Source of the DNA: Propionibacteriaceae bacterium P6A17
GTDB taxonomy: Bacteria > Actinomycetota > Actinomycetes > Propionibacteriales > Propionibacteriaceae
Assembly (NCBI GenBank): GCA_000619965.1
Contig: KK211045.1
Coordinates: 124,736 to 188,735 of the forward strand
Length of the DNA stretch: 64,000 bases
Direction: 5' to 3'
A program made the position numbers and the translations under genes. Positions within the stretch are counted from its first letter, which is position 1. Each line of letters begins with the position of its first letter. The notes under the pieces are model-generated. The model saw only the letters and a program-made list of their open reading frames with translations, had not been told where the DNA came from and did no database searches. This document shows positions 35,872-44,440 of the stretch, piece by piece.

Positions 35872-36645
35872 ATGGACACGGCAGGGATCGGACAACTCCT
35901 CCGAGAGACGGCGGCACGGGTCATCACCCCGCGATTCCGGCAGCTCGCGGATTCGGAGGTGCTCGAGAAGCTGCCCGGAGACCTCGTCACAGTGGCCGAC
36001 CGGGAGGCCGAGGAGTACCTCGCCTGGCTGCTCGGGCAGCACTTCCCCGATGCGCTGATCGTCGGCGAGGAAGGAGTCTTCCTCGGCCAGACGTCGCTCG
36101 ACGAGCTCGCGACGGCGCCACACGCGTTCGTGATCGACCCGATCGACGGCACCCGCAACTTCGTCACCGGCAAGGCCGAGCACGGCGTCATGCTCGCCGA
36201 GGTCCGCGACGGCGTCACCACGCGGGGCTGGATCTGGCAGCCGCAATACGAGCGCATGTACACGGTCACCCGGGGCGAGGGCCGGGTGCTGTGCAACGGC
36301 GAGGAAGTCGTCGGGCGGGCGCGGCACCGGCTTGTGCAGGGAGCCGCGGGAAGCCGTCGGCTCGTGGGCTTCGACGCCGACGGCCGGCTCGCGCCCATCG
36401 TGCGCAGCTCGGGGGCGGCCTGCTTCGACTACCCGATGCTCGTGCACGGCGACATCGACTTCATGGTCTTCACCAACGCGCATCCGTGGGACCACCTCAC
36501 CGGCGCGCTGATGCTGCACGAGACCGGCGGCCGGGCGCGGATGTTCAGCGGCGAGGACTACACGGCGGCCACGCACGGCAAGGGGCTGCTCGTCGCCCGC
36601 ACCGAAGAGGTGTGGCAGCTCGCCGCACCCCTGGTACAGCGTTGA
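35872..36645 (+). CDS. Inositol-monophosphatase-family phosphatase
   Basis: A 257-residue Mg-dependent phosphatase fold. Metal-binding motif FVIDPIDGTRNFV (Asp89, Asp92), second acidic site VGEEGVF, and C-terminal AHPWDHLTGALMLHETGG are all intact. Could be inositol monophosphatase, histidinol phosphatase or an FBPase-like enzyme; the motifs do not separate them. TAGGGT (35860-35865) ends 6 nt before the ATG, so it is probably leaderless. It converges on the MBL gene with only 6 bp between stops. Confidence 0.88.
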   Translation: MDTAGIGQLLRETAARVITPRFRQLADSEVLEKLPGDLVTVADREAEEYLAWLLGQHFPDALIVGEEGVFLGQTSLDELATAPHAFVIDPIDGTRNFVTGKAEHGVMLAEVRDGVTTRGWIWQPQYERMYTVTRGEGRVLCNGEEVVGRARHRLVQGAAGSRRLVGFDADGRLAPIVRSSGAACFDYPMLVHGDIDFMVFTNAHPWDHLTGALMLHETGGRARMFSGEDYTAATHGKGLLVARTEEVWQLAAPLVQR

Positions 36646-36651
36646 GCCCGC

Positions 36652-37437
36652 TCAGACGCCGCGGATGGGGAGCTGCTTGCGCGCGACGATGCCGCGTCGC
36701 TCCAGGTCGGTGACCATCCACGGCAGGGCGGCGCGCATCGTCGCCTCCGCAAACGGCCACTCCTCGGCCTCGTCGTAGAGGTCCGCGGGCTGCACGCCGC
36801 GCTGGACGAACTCCTCGACGAGGCCATACGTGTAGCCGAGCTTGCCACCGCACAACGCAGCGTCCTCGCGCGTGCCTGGTGCGCCGTGGCCGGGGACGAA
36901 CACCGTCGATGCGCGCGACGAGCCGATGGCGCTGTCCAGCACCATGGGCCACTTGTCGGGGGCGGAGGTCTCGTCGAGCTGCGGCTCGTCCTCGAGGAGG
37001 TCGCCGAGCACGATGAGGTCCCGGCTGGGGACGATCACGACGACATCGCTGCGGGTGTGCGCCGGGCCGAAGTGGGCCAGCTCGACGAAGCAGTCACCCA
37101 GCTCCAGCGCGTGGATGAGGCTGAAGGTGGTCGTGGGAGCCAGTGCGAAGTCGTGGGGCTGGTCCAGCAGCCGCTCGTGGCCGATGATCTCCAGCTCGCG
37201 CATGGCCGCGACGCCGGCCCAGTGGTCGAGATGGTGGTGCGTGACCACGACCACCTCGATGGGGACGTCGACGAGCCCCCTCGCGCTGGCGAGCACCGCC
37301 GCACCCACCTCGGCAGACCCGCCGGCGTCGATCAGCATTGCGCGCCGCGAGCCCGCGACGAGGGTGACGTTGGCGTCGTCGATGGGGGTGACGGCGAGCC
37401 AGACGCGGTCGGCGATGGGCTTCCACTCGAGTTCCAT
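36652..37437 (-). CDS. MBL-fold metallohydrolase
   Basis: A 261-residue metallo-beta-lactamase-fold enzyme. The zinc motif is VVVTHHHLDHWAG, a later ligand lies in AHFGPAHTRSDVVV, and VFVPGHGAPGT carries the last His. MLIDAGGSAEV precedes the motif. ATG 37437 follows TATGCT (37445-37450 on this strand) by 7 nt. Could be a glyoxalase-II-like or lactonase-like hydrolase; substrate unknown. Confidence 0.88.
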   Translation of the reverse strand: MELEWKPIADRVWLAVTPIDDANVTLVAGSRRAMLIDAGGSAEVGAAVLASARGLVDVPIEVVVVTHHHLDHWAGVAAMRELEIIGHERLLDQPHDFALAPTTTFSLIHALELGDCFVELAHFGPAHTRSDVVVIVPSRDLIVLGDLLEDEPQLDETSAPDKWPMVLDSAIGSSRASTVFVPGHGAPGTREDAALCGGKLGYTYGLVEEFVQRGVQPADLYDEAEEWPFAEATMRAALPWMVTDLERRGIVARKQLPIRGV

Positions 37438-37493
37438 GCCCGCCAGCATAGTTGCGCCGGATCGTCGCATTTCAACCCTGTGGCGCGACGGAG

Positions 37494-37524
37494 TAGGCTG
37501 GCACTCGGGCACCAAGAGTGCCAG
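37494..37524 (+). promoter_or_regulatory. CIRCE operator and -10 of the hrcA-dnaJ operon
   Basis: CTGGCACTC (37498-37506) and GAGTGCCAG (37516-37524) form a perfect 9-bp inverted repeat with a 9-nt spacer, matching the CIRCE consensus. TAGGCT (37494-37499) overlaps its left end and is the likely -10, with TTCAAC (37471-37476) 17 nt upstream as a weak -35. HrcA should bind here and repress the operon. Confidence 0.88.
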
Positions 37525-37547
37525 TTTCCATCGGCCCAGGAGGTGAC

Positions 37548-38555
37548 ATGCTCGACGACCGCAAGCTGGAGGTGCTGAAGGCAATCGTCACCGACTACGT
37601 CGCCAGCCGCGAGCCGGTCGGGTCCAAGGCGCTCGTCGAGCGCCACCAGCTCAACGTGTCGGCGGCGACGGTGCGCAACGACATGGCCGTGCTCGAGGAG
37701 GAGGGGTACATCACCCAGCCGCACACGAGCGCGGGTCGGATCCCCACCGACAAGGGCTACCGGCTGTTCGTCGACAAGCTCGCCCGGATCAAGCCGCTCT
37801 CGCAGGCGGAGCGGCGCGCCATCGCGGCGTTCCTCGAGGGCACACTGGACATGGATGACCTCATCGCGCGCACCGTGCGCCTGCTCGCGCAGCTCACACA
37901 CCAGGTGGCGATCGTGCAGTACCCGGTGACGCAGCGCGGCCAGATCCGGCACGCCGAGCTCGTGCAGCTTGGCCCGGAGCGCGTCATGCTGATCGTCGTG
38001 ACCGCCTCCGGGCGGGTCGACCAGGGCATCGTCGAGCTCGGGGTCGTGCCCCAGGAGGCGCTCGTCGAGCTGCGCAACGCCATCGTCGGTGCGGTCATCG
38101 GACGCACGCCGTCGGAGGCTGCCACCGCGCTCGGTACCGTGCTCGACGACATCCGCCCGGAGTACCGGCCCTTCGCCGCGAGCATCGTTGCCACCACGCT
38201 GCAGCTCCTGGCCGCGGAGCCCACCACGCAGGTCGTCGTCGCGGGCGTGCCGAATCTCGCCGGCGGCGTCTTCGAGAGCAACCTGCGCCCCCTGCTCGAG
38301 GCCCTCGAGGAGCAGGTCGTGCTGCTGAGGCTGCTCGGGGAGGCCGCCACCGACGACGTCACCGTCCGCATCGGGCAGGAGAACACTGCGACGGGTTTCC
38401 AGGCGACGAGCGTCGTCGCCAGCGGCTACGGCGCGGCGGGCGATGCCGCGGCGAGCCTTGGCGTCGTCGGGCCCACCCGCATGGATTATCCCGCCACCAT
38501 TGCCTCCGTTCGCGCGGTCGCGCGCTACGTGAGCCGTTACCTGATGGAAGGTTGA
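37548..38555 (+). CDS. hrcA: Heat-inducible transcriptional repressor HrcA
   Basis: A 335-residue repressor of class I heat-shock genes. The winged-helix region is LDDRKLEVLKAIVTDYVASR, SKALVERHQLNVSAATVRNDM, EEGYITQPHTSAGRIPTDKGYR. The dimerisation domain ends MDYPATIASVRAVARYVSRYL. ATG 37548 follows AGGAGGTGAC. A CIRCE site lies 24 nt upstream, so the gene is autoregulated. dnaJ begins 9 nt after its stop. Confidence 0.96.
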   Translation: MLDDRKLEVLKAIVTDYVASREPVGSKALVERHQLNVSAATVRNDMAVLEEEGYITQPHTSAGRIPTDKGYRLFVDKLARIKPLSQAERRAIAAFLEGTLDMDDLIARTVRLLAQLTHQVAIVQYPVTQRGQIRHAELVQLGPERVMLIVVTASGRVDQGIVELGVVPQEALVELRNAIVGAVIGRTPSEAATALGTVLDDIRPEYRPFAASIVATTLQLLAAEPTTQVVVAGVPNLAGGVFESNLRPLLEALEEQVVLLRLLGEAATDDVTVRIGQENTATGFQATSVVASGYGAAGDAAASLGVVGPTRMDYPATIASVRAVARYVSRYLMEG

Positions 38556-38564
38556 TCACACACT

Positions 38565-39743
38565 GTGAGCAAGGACTACTACGCCATCCTCGGCGTCGAC
38601 CGCGACGCCACGCCGGAGGAGATCAAGAAGGCCTACCGTCGACGCGCGATGAAGGTGCACCCCGACGTGGCCCAGGATGACGCCGAGGCGGCCGACAAGT
38701 TCAAGGAGCTGGGCGAGGCGTACGAGGTGCTGAGCGACCCGAACAAGCGCGCTGTCTTCGACAGGGGAGGCGATCCGCGCGGGGGCGGCGGCGCAGGCTT
38801 CTCCGGCTTCGGCGGCGGATTCGCCGGCGGATTCGACTTCACCAACCTCGTCGACGCCATGTTCGGCGCGCAGAGCGGGCGCGGCGGCCCCCGGTCGCGG
38901 GTGCGGCGCGGTCAGGACGCGCTGGTGCGCATCGAGCTCGAGCTGCACGAGGCGGTCTTCGGGGCGGCGAAGCCGCTGAAGGTGGACACCGCCGTCGTCT
39001 GCCCCAAGTGTCAGGGCTCCGGTGGCGAGGCCGGCTCCGAGCCGGTGACCTGCTCCACGTGCGGCGGGCAGGGCGACATCATCCAGATCCAGCGCAGCTT
39101 CCTCGGCGACATCCGCACCTCGCAGGCCTGCCCGCAGTGCCGCGGCTACGGCACCATCATCCCGAGGCCGTGCTCCGAGTGCTCCGGCGAGGGCCGGGTG
39201 CGCTCCAAGCGCACCATCACCGTGAAGATTCCCGCAGGCGTCTCGACGGGCAACCGCATCCATCTCGAGGCGCAGGGCGAGGTCGGTCCCGGCGGCGGCC
39301 CTGCCGGCGACCTCTACGTCGAGATCTCGGTGCGCCCGCACGAGACCTTCCGCCGCGAGGGCGACAACTTGGAGGCCGTTCTGCGCGTGCCGATGACGGC
39401 CGCGGCGCTCGGCACGACGATGGAGCTCATCACGCTCGAGAACGAGTGGGCGGATTCCGACCCCGACGCGCGCAAGGTCGCCGTCGAGGTGCCGGCCGGC
39501 ACCCAGTCGGGCACGCGCATGGCCATCAAGGACCGGGGCGTCCCGAGGCTGCGTGGCGGCGGTCGCGGCGAGCTCGGCATCACGTTCCTCGTGCAGACCC
39601 CCACGAAGCTAGACGAGCGCCAGCGCGAGCTGCTGCGCGAGCTCGCCGAGCTGCGCGACGAGACCGAGCCCGGCGCCGTCGAGGCCCACAAGCAGGGCAA
39701 GTCGGGCGGCCTGTTCGGTCGCCTGCAGGACTGGCTGTCGTGA
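38565..39743 (+). CDS. dnaJ: Chaperone protein DnaJ
   Basis: A 392-residue type I Hsp40. The J domain starts MSKDYYAILGVDRDATPEEIK with HPD at 32-34. A Gly/Phe-rich linker follows (GFSGFGGGFAGGFDF). Four zinc-finger repeats are intact (CPKCQGSG, CSTCGGQG, CPQCRGYG, CSECSGEG). The C-terminal substrate domain is complete. It starts at GTG and its last 4 bases overlap rsmE. As the DnaJ behind hrcA it is the DnaJ2-type copy of Actinobacteria. Confidence 0.96.
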   Translation: MSKDYYAILGVDRDATPEEIKKAYRRRAMKVHPDVAQDDAEAADKFKELGEAYEVLSDPNKRAVFDRGGDPRGGGGAGFSGFGGGFAGGFDFTNLVDAMFGAQSGRGGPRSRVRRGQDALVRIELELHEAVFGAAKPLKVDTAVVCPKCQGSGGEAGSEPVTCSTCGGQGDIIQIQRSFLGDIRTSQACPQCRGYGTIIPRPCSECSGEGRVRSKRTITVKIPAGVSTGNRIHLEAQGEVGPGGGPAGDLYVEISVRPHETFRREGDNLEAVLRVPMTAAALGTTMELITLENEWADSDPDARKVAVEVPAGTQSGTRMAIKDRGVPRLRGGGRGELGITFLVQTPTKLDERQRELLRELAELRDETEPGAVEAHKQGKSGGLFGRLQDWLS

Positions 39744-40447
39744 CCAGCGCGCTGTTCCTCGCCGACTTCGACGATGCGCGCGTCGGCGCTCGGATCCGCG
39801 TCGACGGCGAGGAGGCGCGCCACGCGGAGGTCAAGCGCATCGAGCCGGGCGAGCTGGTGCTCGTCGCCAACGGCCGCGGCCTGGGCGTCGAGGGGCCCGT
39901 GGTGGAGTCCGCGAAGGGCTGGTTCGTCGTCGAGGCCGAACGCGTGATGCAGGATGCGTCGCGACGACGCATCACCGCGGTCCAGGCCCTGGCGAAGGGC
40001 GATCGGGGGCTGCTGGCAGTCCAGATGCTGACAGAGCTCGGCGCCCAGCGCATCATCGCCTGGCAAGCGGACCGTTCGATCGTGCGCTGGAAGGCCGAAC
40101 GCGCAGACAGGTCACTGGAGAAGTGGCAGGCGACGGCGCGCGAGTCCGCCAAGCAGGCGCGCCGACTGACGGTGCCGGAGGTTTCCTTCGCGACGACGAG
40201 GCAGCTTCCCGGCGCGCTCGAGGGGGCGGGGACGGTGCTCATCCTGCATGAAGCGGCCGAGCGTCACCTGCGGGACGTGGAGGTCGGCGACGACGTCGCG
40301 ATCGTCATCGGCCCAGAGGGTGGGATCGCTCCGGCCGAGCTGGAGGCGCTCGAGGCGGCGGGCGCCGTCGCGGTGCGGATCGCCGACCACGTCCTGCGCA
40401 CCTCCACCGCAGGGGCCATCGCCATCGGGCAGTTGGAGATGCGATGA
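39740..40447 (+). CDS. rsmE: 16S rRNA (uracil1498-N3)-methyltransferase
   Basis: A 235-residue SPOUT methyltransferase. It has the N-terminal PUA-like domain with EARHAEVKRIEPGEL, then ITAVQALAKGDRG and the knot motifs VIGPEGGIAPAELEAL and LRTSTAGAIAIGQLE. GTG 39740 overlaps the dnaJ stop; its own stop overlaps tgt. hrcA-dnaJ-rsmE is the usual gene order. Confidence 0.94.
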   Translation: MTSALFLADFDDARVGARIRVDGEEARHAEVKRIEPGELVLVANGRGLGVEGPVVESAKGWFVVEAERVMQDASRRRITAVQALAKGDRGLLAVQMLTELGAQRIIAWQADRSIVRWKAERADRSLEKWQATARESAKQARRLTVPEVSFATTRQLPGALEGAGTVLILHEAAERHLRDVEVGDDVAIVIGPEGGIAPAELEALEAAGAVAVRIADHVLRTSTAGAIAIGQLEMR

Positions 40448-41670
40448 GCTTCTCCTTCGAGGTCCGCAGCCGGCTCGACGACCGGCCCGGGCGCACGGGC
40501 GTCATCCACACCCCGCACGGCGACATCGAGACGCCGGCGTTCATCGTCGTCGGCACCAAGGCCACCGTGAAGGCCGTGCTGCCGGAGACCGTGCACGAGC
40601 TGGGGGCCCAAGCGGTTCTCGCCAACGCGTACCACCTGTACCTGCAGCCCGGGTCCGACATCGTCGACGAAGCCGGCGGGCTCGGCAGATTCATGAACTG
40701 GCCGGGGCCGACGTTCACCGACTCCGGAGGCTTTCAGGTCATGAGCCTCGGCGCAGGCTTCAAGAAGGTCATCGCGATGGAGGTCTCCGACGCCGACGAC
40801 AACGCCGTGGCAGCAGGCAAGGAGCGCCGGGCGCACGTCGACGAGGACGGCGTGACGTTCCACTCGCACCTGAACGGCGACCGACACCGGTTCACCCCCG
40901 AGACGTCGATGCGGATCCAGCACGAGCTGGGTGCGGACATCATGTTCGCCTTCGACGAGCTCACCACCCTCATGAACACCCGCGAATACCAGGAGCGCTC
41001 CGTCGAGCGGACCCACCGGTGGGCCGAGCGCTGCCTGGCGGAGCATCGCCGGCTCACGCTGGAGCGGGCCGACAAGCCGTATCAGGCGTTGTTCGGCGTC
41101 ATCCAGGGGGCGCAGTACGAGGACCTGCGGCGACGGGCCGCGCGCGGGCTGGCCGACCTCGTGGTCGACGGGCAGCGCTTCGACGGGTTCGGGCTGGGCG
41201 GGGCGCTCACCAAGTCGCAGATGGGCGAGATCATCGGCTGGATGGTGGACGAATTGCCCGCGGACAAGCCGCGTCACCTGCTCGGCATCTCGGAACCCGA
41301 CGATCTGTTCGCCGCGGTCGAGATGGGGGCGGACACGTTCGACTGCGTCAACCCTTCACGGGTGGCGCGCAACGCGGCGATCTACACCGCCGACGGCCGG
41401 TACAACGTCAACACCGCCAAGCATCGTCGCTCCTTCGTGCCGCTGGAGGACGGCTGCGACTGCTACACCTGCCAGCACTACACGCGCGCCTACCTCCACC
41501 ACCTGTTCAAGGCGAAGGAGATGCTCGCCTCGACGCTCGCGACCATCCACAATGAGCGGTTCACCGTCCGCCTCGTCGACGACATCCGCGCGGCGATGCG
41601 CCAAGGGCGTTTCGACGAGTTCCGCGCCGACTTCCTCGGACGCTTCCACTCGTCGACGCGTCAAAGCTGA
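40444..41670 (+). CDS. tgt: tRNA-guanine transglycosylase
   Basis: A 408-residue TIM-barrel enzyme that exchanges guanine-34 for a 7-deazaguanine (preQ1 or queuine) in tRNAs with GUN anticodons. Key parts are FTDSGGFQVMS with the catalytic Asp region, FGVIQGAQYEDLR, GFGLGGALTKS, and the zinc site DGCDCYTCQHYTRAYLHHL. The ATG overlaps the rsmE stop. It faces a queuosine-precursor transporter on the other strand, which suggests salvage of the base rather than synthesis; no queCDEF genes are in the window. Confidence 0.95.
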   Translation: MSFSFEVRSRLDDRPGRTGVIHTPHGDIETPAFIVVGTKATVKAVLPETVHELGAQAVLANAYHLYLQPGSDIVDEAGGLGRFMNWPGPTFTDSGGFQVMSLGAGFKKVIAMEVSDADDNAVAAGKERRAHVDEDGVTFHSHLNGDRHRFTPETSMRIQHELGADIMFAFDELTTLMNTREYQERSVERTHRWAERCLAEHRRLTLERADKPYQALFGVIQGAQYEDLRRRAARGLADLVVDGQRFDGFGLGGALTKSQMGEIIGWMVDELPADKPRHLLGISEPDDLFAAVEMGADTFDCVNPSRVARNAAIYTADGRYNVNTAKHRRSFVPLEDGCDCYTCQHYTRAYLHHLFKAKEMLASTLATIHNERFTVRLVDDIRAAMRQGRFDEFRADFLGRFHSSTRQS

Positions 41671-41693
41671 GGCCGGGGCAGGGCGACGGATAG

Positions 41694-41733
41694 GTGTGTG
41701 GAAGTGGTTGGTCCTCCAACCACTTCCACACAC
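41694..41733. terminator. 18-bp perfect hairpin between tgt and the YhhQ gene
   Basis: GTGTGTGGAAGTGGTTGG (41694-41711) pairs perfectly with 41716-41733 around loop TCCT. No U-tract follows on either strand. It lies exactly between two convergent genes and is the strongest hairpin in the window, so it most likely terminates both. Confidence 0.7.
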
Positions 41734-41743
41734 TGTGGGCCGG

Positions 41744-42436
41744 TCAGCTCGCCGTCGTGTATGTGGGTTCGTGGCGCTTCACGAGCGTGATGACCCGATA
41801 CGTGATGGGCATCACGAGCACCTCGACGAGCACCTTGTAGACGTAGCCGACGAGGATGTAGTTGAGCATCGTGCCGCCGGTGATGACCCCCCAGAACGCG
41901 ACGAGGCAGAACACGGTCGTGTCGGCGGCCTCGCCGACGAGCGTCGAGCCCAGCAGGCGTGCCCAGAGCCCCCGCTCGTCGCTGCGCTCCTTGAGCTTCA
42001 CCAGCACCCAGGCGTTGAGGAATTGGCCGACGAGGTAGCCGCTGAGGCTGGCCAGGACGATGCGCGGCACGAAGCCGAGGATGGCGTCGAAGGCGGCCTG
42101 GTTGCCCCAATCGGCCGCGGGCGGAGCGATGCCGACGAGCAGGAACGTGAGCGAGGCCAGCGCCGACATCACGAATCCCGCGACGATCGCCCGACGGGCG
42201 CCGCGCAGGCCGTACACCTCCGCCAGCACGTCGCCGATCACATAGGTGAGAGGGAAGAGGATCGCGCCGCCGTCGGTGATGATCGGCAGGATGGGGAAGC
42301 CGAAGACCTCCACGTCGGGGCCGAACTGAATCAGCTTCACGGCGGCGACGTTGGAGATGAGCAGGAGCCCGACGAAGGCAGTCACGACGAGGTCGTAGTG
42401 GCCGGGGGTGCGGTTGGCGAAACGAGGCGATGTCAC
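41744..42436 (-). CDS. Queuosine precursor transporter (YhhQ/QPTR family)
   Basis: A 230-residue membrane protein with about six segments. The family pattern is clear: LLLISNVAAVKLIQFG, PLTYVIGDVLAEVYGLRGARRAI, the conserved FLNAWVLVKLKE and AADTTVFCLVAFWG. It should import preQ1, preQ0 or queuine for Tgt. GTG 42436 is chosen over ATG 42454 because TACGAT (42443-42448) ends 6 nt before the GTG, so transcription would begin after the ATG. Confidence 0.92.
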   Translation of the reverse strand: MTSPRFANRTPGHYDLVVTAFVGLLLISNVAAVKLIQFGPDVEVFGFPILPIITDGGAILFPLTYVIGDVLAEVYGLRGARRAIVAGFVMSALASLTFLLVGIAPPAADWGNQAAFDAILGFVPRIVLASLSGYLVGQFLNAWVLVKLKERSDERGLWARLLGSTLVGEAADTTVFCLVAFWGVITGGTMLNYILVGYVYKVLVEVLVMPITYRVITLVKRHEPTYTTAS

Positions 42437-42442
42437 CCTGCG

Positions 42443-42448
42443 ATCGTA
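42443..42448 (-). promoter_or_regulatory. -10 TACGAT that fixes the transporter start
   Basis: On the minus strand TACGAT is followed by 6 nt and GTG at 42436. The upstream ATG at 42454 lies before this -10, so it would not be on the transcript. Confidence 0.55.
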
Positions 42449-42514
42449 GGCCATTGGGCGACGTGCTCCCGCGCGCTGGACCCGCGACGCGGCGATTGGT
42501 GGCAGACTTGGCTC

Positions 42515-42928
42515 ATGGAAGGCAACGAAGCAACCGAGTATGGCGAGACCGAGCTGGACCAGCTCCAGGCCGGTGACACCTTGATCGATCGTGGCGTCGA
42601 CGACGTCCTCGACGAGGGCTACGTCGTGCCGGACGACTGGGGCCCCGCCATGGGATACGGCACAACTCCCGCGGAGATGCGTCAGGGCGAAAGCCTCGAC
42701 ATGCGCGTCAAGCAGGAGGAGCCGGAGCAGCGCCCCGACAAGCTGGAAGGGCGCTGGAATCCGCTCTACGAGGACCGTGAGGTCGGCATCCAGCGGGCGG
42801 GGCGGCTCGTCGTCGGCGAGGACGGTGCCACCACGGGCCGCGACGTCGGCCTGAGCGGAGGGGCCGCGTCGGCGGAGGAGGCCGCGATGCACGTCATCGA
42901 CGAAGAGGCGCAACTCGACGAGCTCTAG
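42515..42928 (+). CDS. DUF5709 family protein
   Basis: A 137-residue, highly acidic protein with the actinobacterial DUF5709 pattern: ELDQLQAGDTLIDRGVDDVLDEGYVVPDDWG, then TPAEMRQGESLDMRVKQEEPE and a C-terminal RAGRLVVGEDG block. No membrane segment or catalytic motif is seen. CAGACT (42503-42508) ends 6 nt before the ATG. Role unknown. Confidence 0.8.
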   Translation: MEGNEATEYGETELDQLQAGDTLIDRGVDDVLDEGYVVPDDWGPAMGYGTTPAEMRQGESLDMRVKQEEPEQRPDKLEGRWNPLYEDREVGIQRAGRLVVGEDGATTGRDVGLSGGAASAEEAAMHVIDEEAQLDEL

Positions 42929-42978
42929 CCCCGGACGGGTAGGCTTGGGGCGTCCGTCGAGAGCCGACGGCCCACATC

Positions 42979-42984
42979 GGAAGG
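42979..42984 (+). promoter_or_regulatory. Ribosome binding site that points to a CTG start for phoH
   Basis: GGAAGG lies 8 nt upstream of an in-frame CTG (42993). The next standard in-frame starts are GTG 43026 and 43029, which have no purine-rich sequence before them. Confidence 0.5.
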
Positions 42985-42992
42985 CGAACGCC

Positions 42993-43988
42993 CTGAGTCA
43001 ACTGCATCAGCAGCCCGGTAGCCGGGTGGTGCACGTCCCCCCATCCATCGACATGATCAGCCTCCTCGGCCCCGGCGACGAGAACCTGCGCGTCCTCGAA
43101 CGCGAGCTGGCCGCCGACATCCACGTCCGCGGGCAACAGATCACGCTCACGGGCACGTCGGCCGACGTCACGCACGCCGACGAGGTGCTGGTCGAACTCG
43201 TCGCCATCATCCGCACCGGCCAGGGCGTGACTGCGGAGACCGTCGAGCGCGTCGTGGCGATGCATGGCACGGAGGCGGTGTCGGCGTCGGAGATCCTCAC
43301 CCAGGACATCGTCAGTTCCCGGGGACGCACCGTGCGCCCGAAGACGCTCAACCAGAAGCGCTACGTCGACGCGATCGACCGCCACACCATCGTCTTCGGC
43401 ATCGGCCCGGCGGGCACGGGCAAGACGTATCTCGCCATGGCCAAGGCCGTGCAGGCGTTGCAACAAAAGCAGGTGAGCCGCATCATCCTGACGCGCCCCG
43501 CCATCGAGGCCGGCGAGAAGCTGGGCTTCCTGCCCGGCACGCTCACCGACAAGATCGACCCGTACCTGCGGCCCCTCTACGACGCCCTGCACGACATGAT
43601 CGACGCCGACTCGGTGCCGAAGCTGCTCACCTCCGGGGTCGTCGAGGTGGCGCCGCTGGCGTACATGCGTGGACGGACCCTCAACGACGCGTTCATCATC
43701 CTCGACGAGGCGCAGAACACCTCGCCGGAGCAGATGAAGATGTTCCTCACCCGGTTGGGCTTCGGTTCGAAGATCGTCGTCACCGGCGATGTGACGCAGG
43801 TCGACCTGCCCGGCGGGACCCGCTCCGGTCTCAAGCTCGTCCAAGGCATTCTCGACGGGCTTGACGACATCGCCTTCTGCCAGCTCACCTCACGCGACGT
43901 CGTGCGCCACAAGCTGGTGGGGCGGATCGTCGCAGCCTACGACCAGTACGACTCCGCCCAGGACGCCAGGAAGGGCCACCGCAAGTGA
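42993..43988 (+). CDS. phoH: PhoH-family ATPase
   Basis: About 331 residues if it starts at CTG 42993; starting at GTG 43026 would remove 11 residues. The N-terminal VPPSIDMISLLGPGDENLRVLE is the usual beginning of bacterial PhoH. Walker A is FGIGPAGTGKTYLAM, Walker B is AFIILDEAQNTSPEQMK, and VVTGDVTQVDLP follows. The PhoH-YbeY pair is implicated in RNA metabolism and 16S maturation. Its last 4 bases overlap ybeY. Confidence 0.93.
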   Translation: MSQLHQQPGSRVVHVPPSIDMISLLGPGDENLRVLERELAADIHVRGQQITLTGTSADVTHADEVLVELVAIIRTGQGVTAETVERVVAMHGTEAVSASEILTQDIVSSRGRTVRPKTLNQKRYVDAIDRHTIVFGIGPAGTGKTYLAMAKAVQALQQKQVSRIILTRPAIEAGEKLGFLPGTLTDKIDPYLRPLYDALHDMIDADSVPKLLTSGVVEVAPLAYMRGRTLNDAFIILDEAQNTSPEQMKMFLTRLGFGSKIVVTGDVTQVDLPGGTRSGLKLVQGILDGLDDIAFCQLTSRDVVRHKLVGRIVAAYDQYDSAQDARKGHRK

Positions 43989-44440
43989 TCGATCTCAACA
44001 ACGAGTCCGGCATGGAGGCCGACGAGGAGGGGCTCGTCCGGCTCGCCCGCTTCGCCCTCACCCAACTGCGCATCCACCCGCAGGCAGACCTGTCGATCCT
44101 GCTGGTCGACGAGCAGACCATGGCCGACTACCACGAGCGCTTCATGGACCTGCCCGGCCCCACCGACGTCATGAGTTTCCCGATGGACGAGCTTCGCGAG
44201 CCGGCCGACGACGAGGAGCCGCCGCTCGGACTGTTGGGCGACATCGTGCTCTGCCCGGCGGTGACCCAGCGTCAGGCTGCCGAGAACGGGCGGGGCGCAG
44301 ACGAGGAGGCCGAATACCTGCTGATCCACGGCCTGCTGCACCTTCTCGGCCATGACCACGCCGAGCCCGAGGAGAAGGCGGTCATGTTCGGATTGAACGA
44401 TCGCATCATCGCGGCATGGGCGGTGGAGAAGGCCAAGTGA
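43985..44440 (+). CDS. ybeY: Endoribonuclease YbeY
   Basis: A 151-residue zinc RNase involved in 16S rRNA 3'-end maturation and ribosome quality control. The metal motif HGLLHLLGHDH has His115, His119 and His125. TDVMSFPMDE and GLLGDIVLCP are also typical. The GTG start overlaps the phoH stop; its own stop overlaps the next GTG. All genes from phoH to era are closely coupled. Confidence 0.95.
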   Translation: MIDLNNESGMEADEEGLVRLARFALTQLRIHPQADLSILLVDEQTMADYHERFMDLPGPTDVMSFPMDELREPADDEEPPLGLLGDIVLCPAVTQRQAAENGRGADEEAEYLLIHGLLHLLGHDHAEPEEKAVMFGLNDRIIAAWAVEKAK

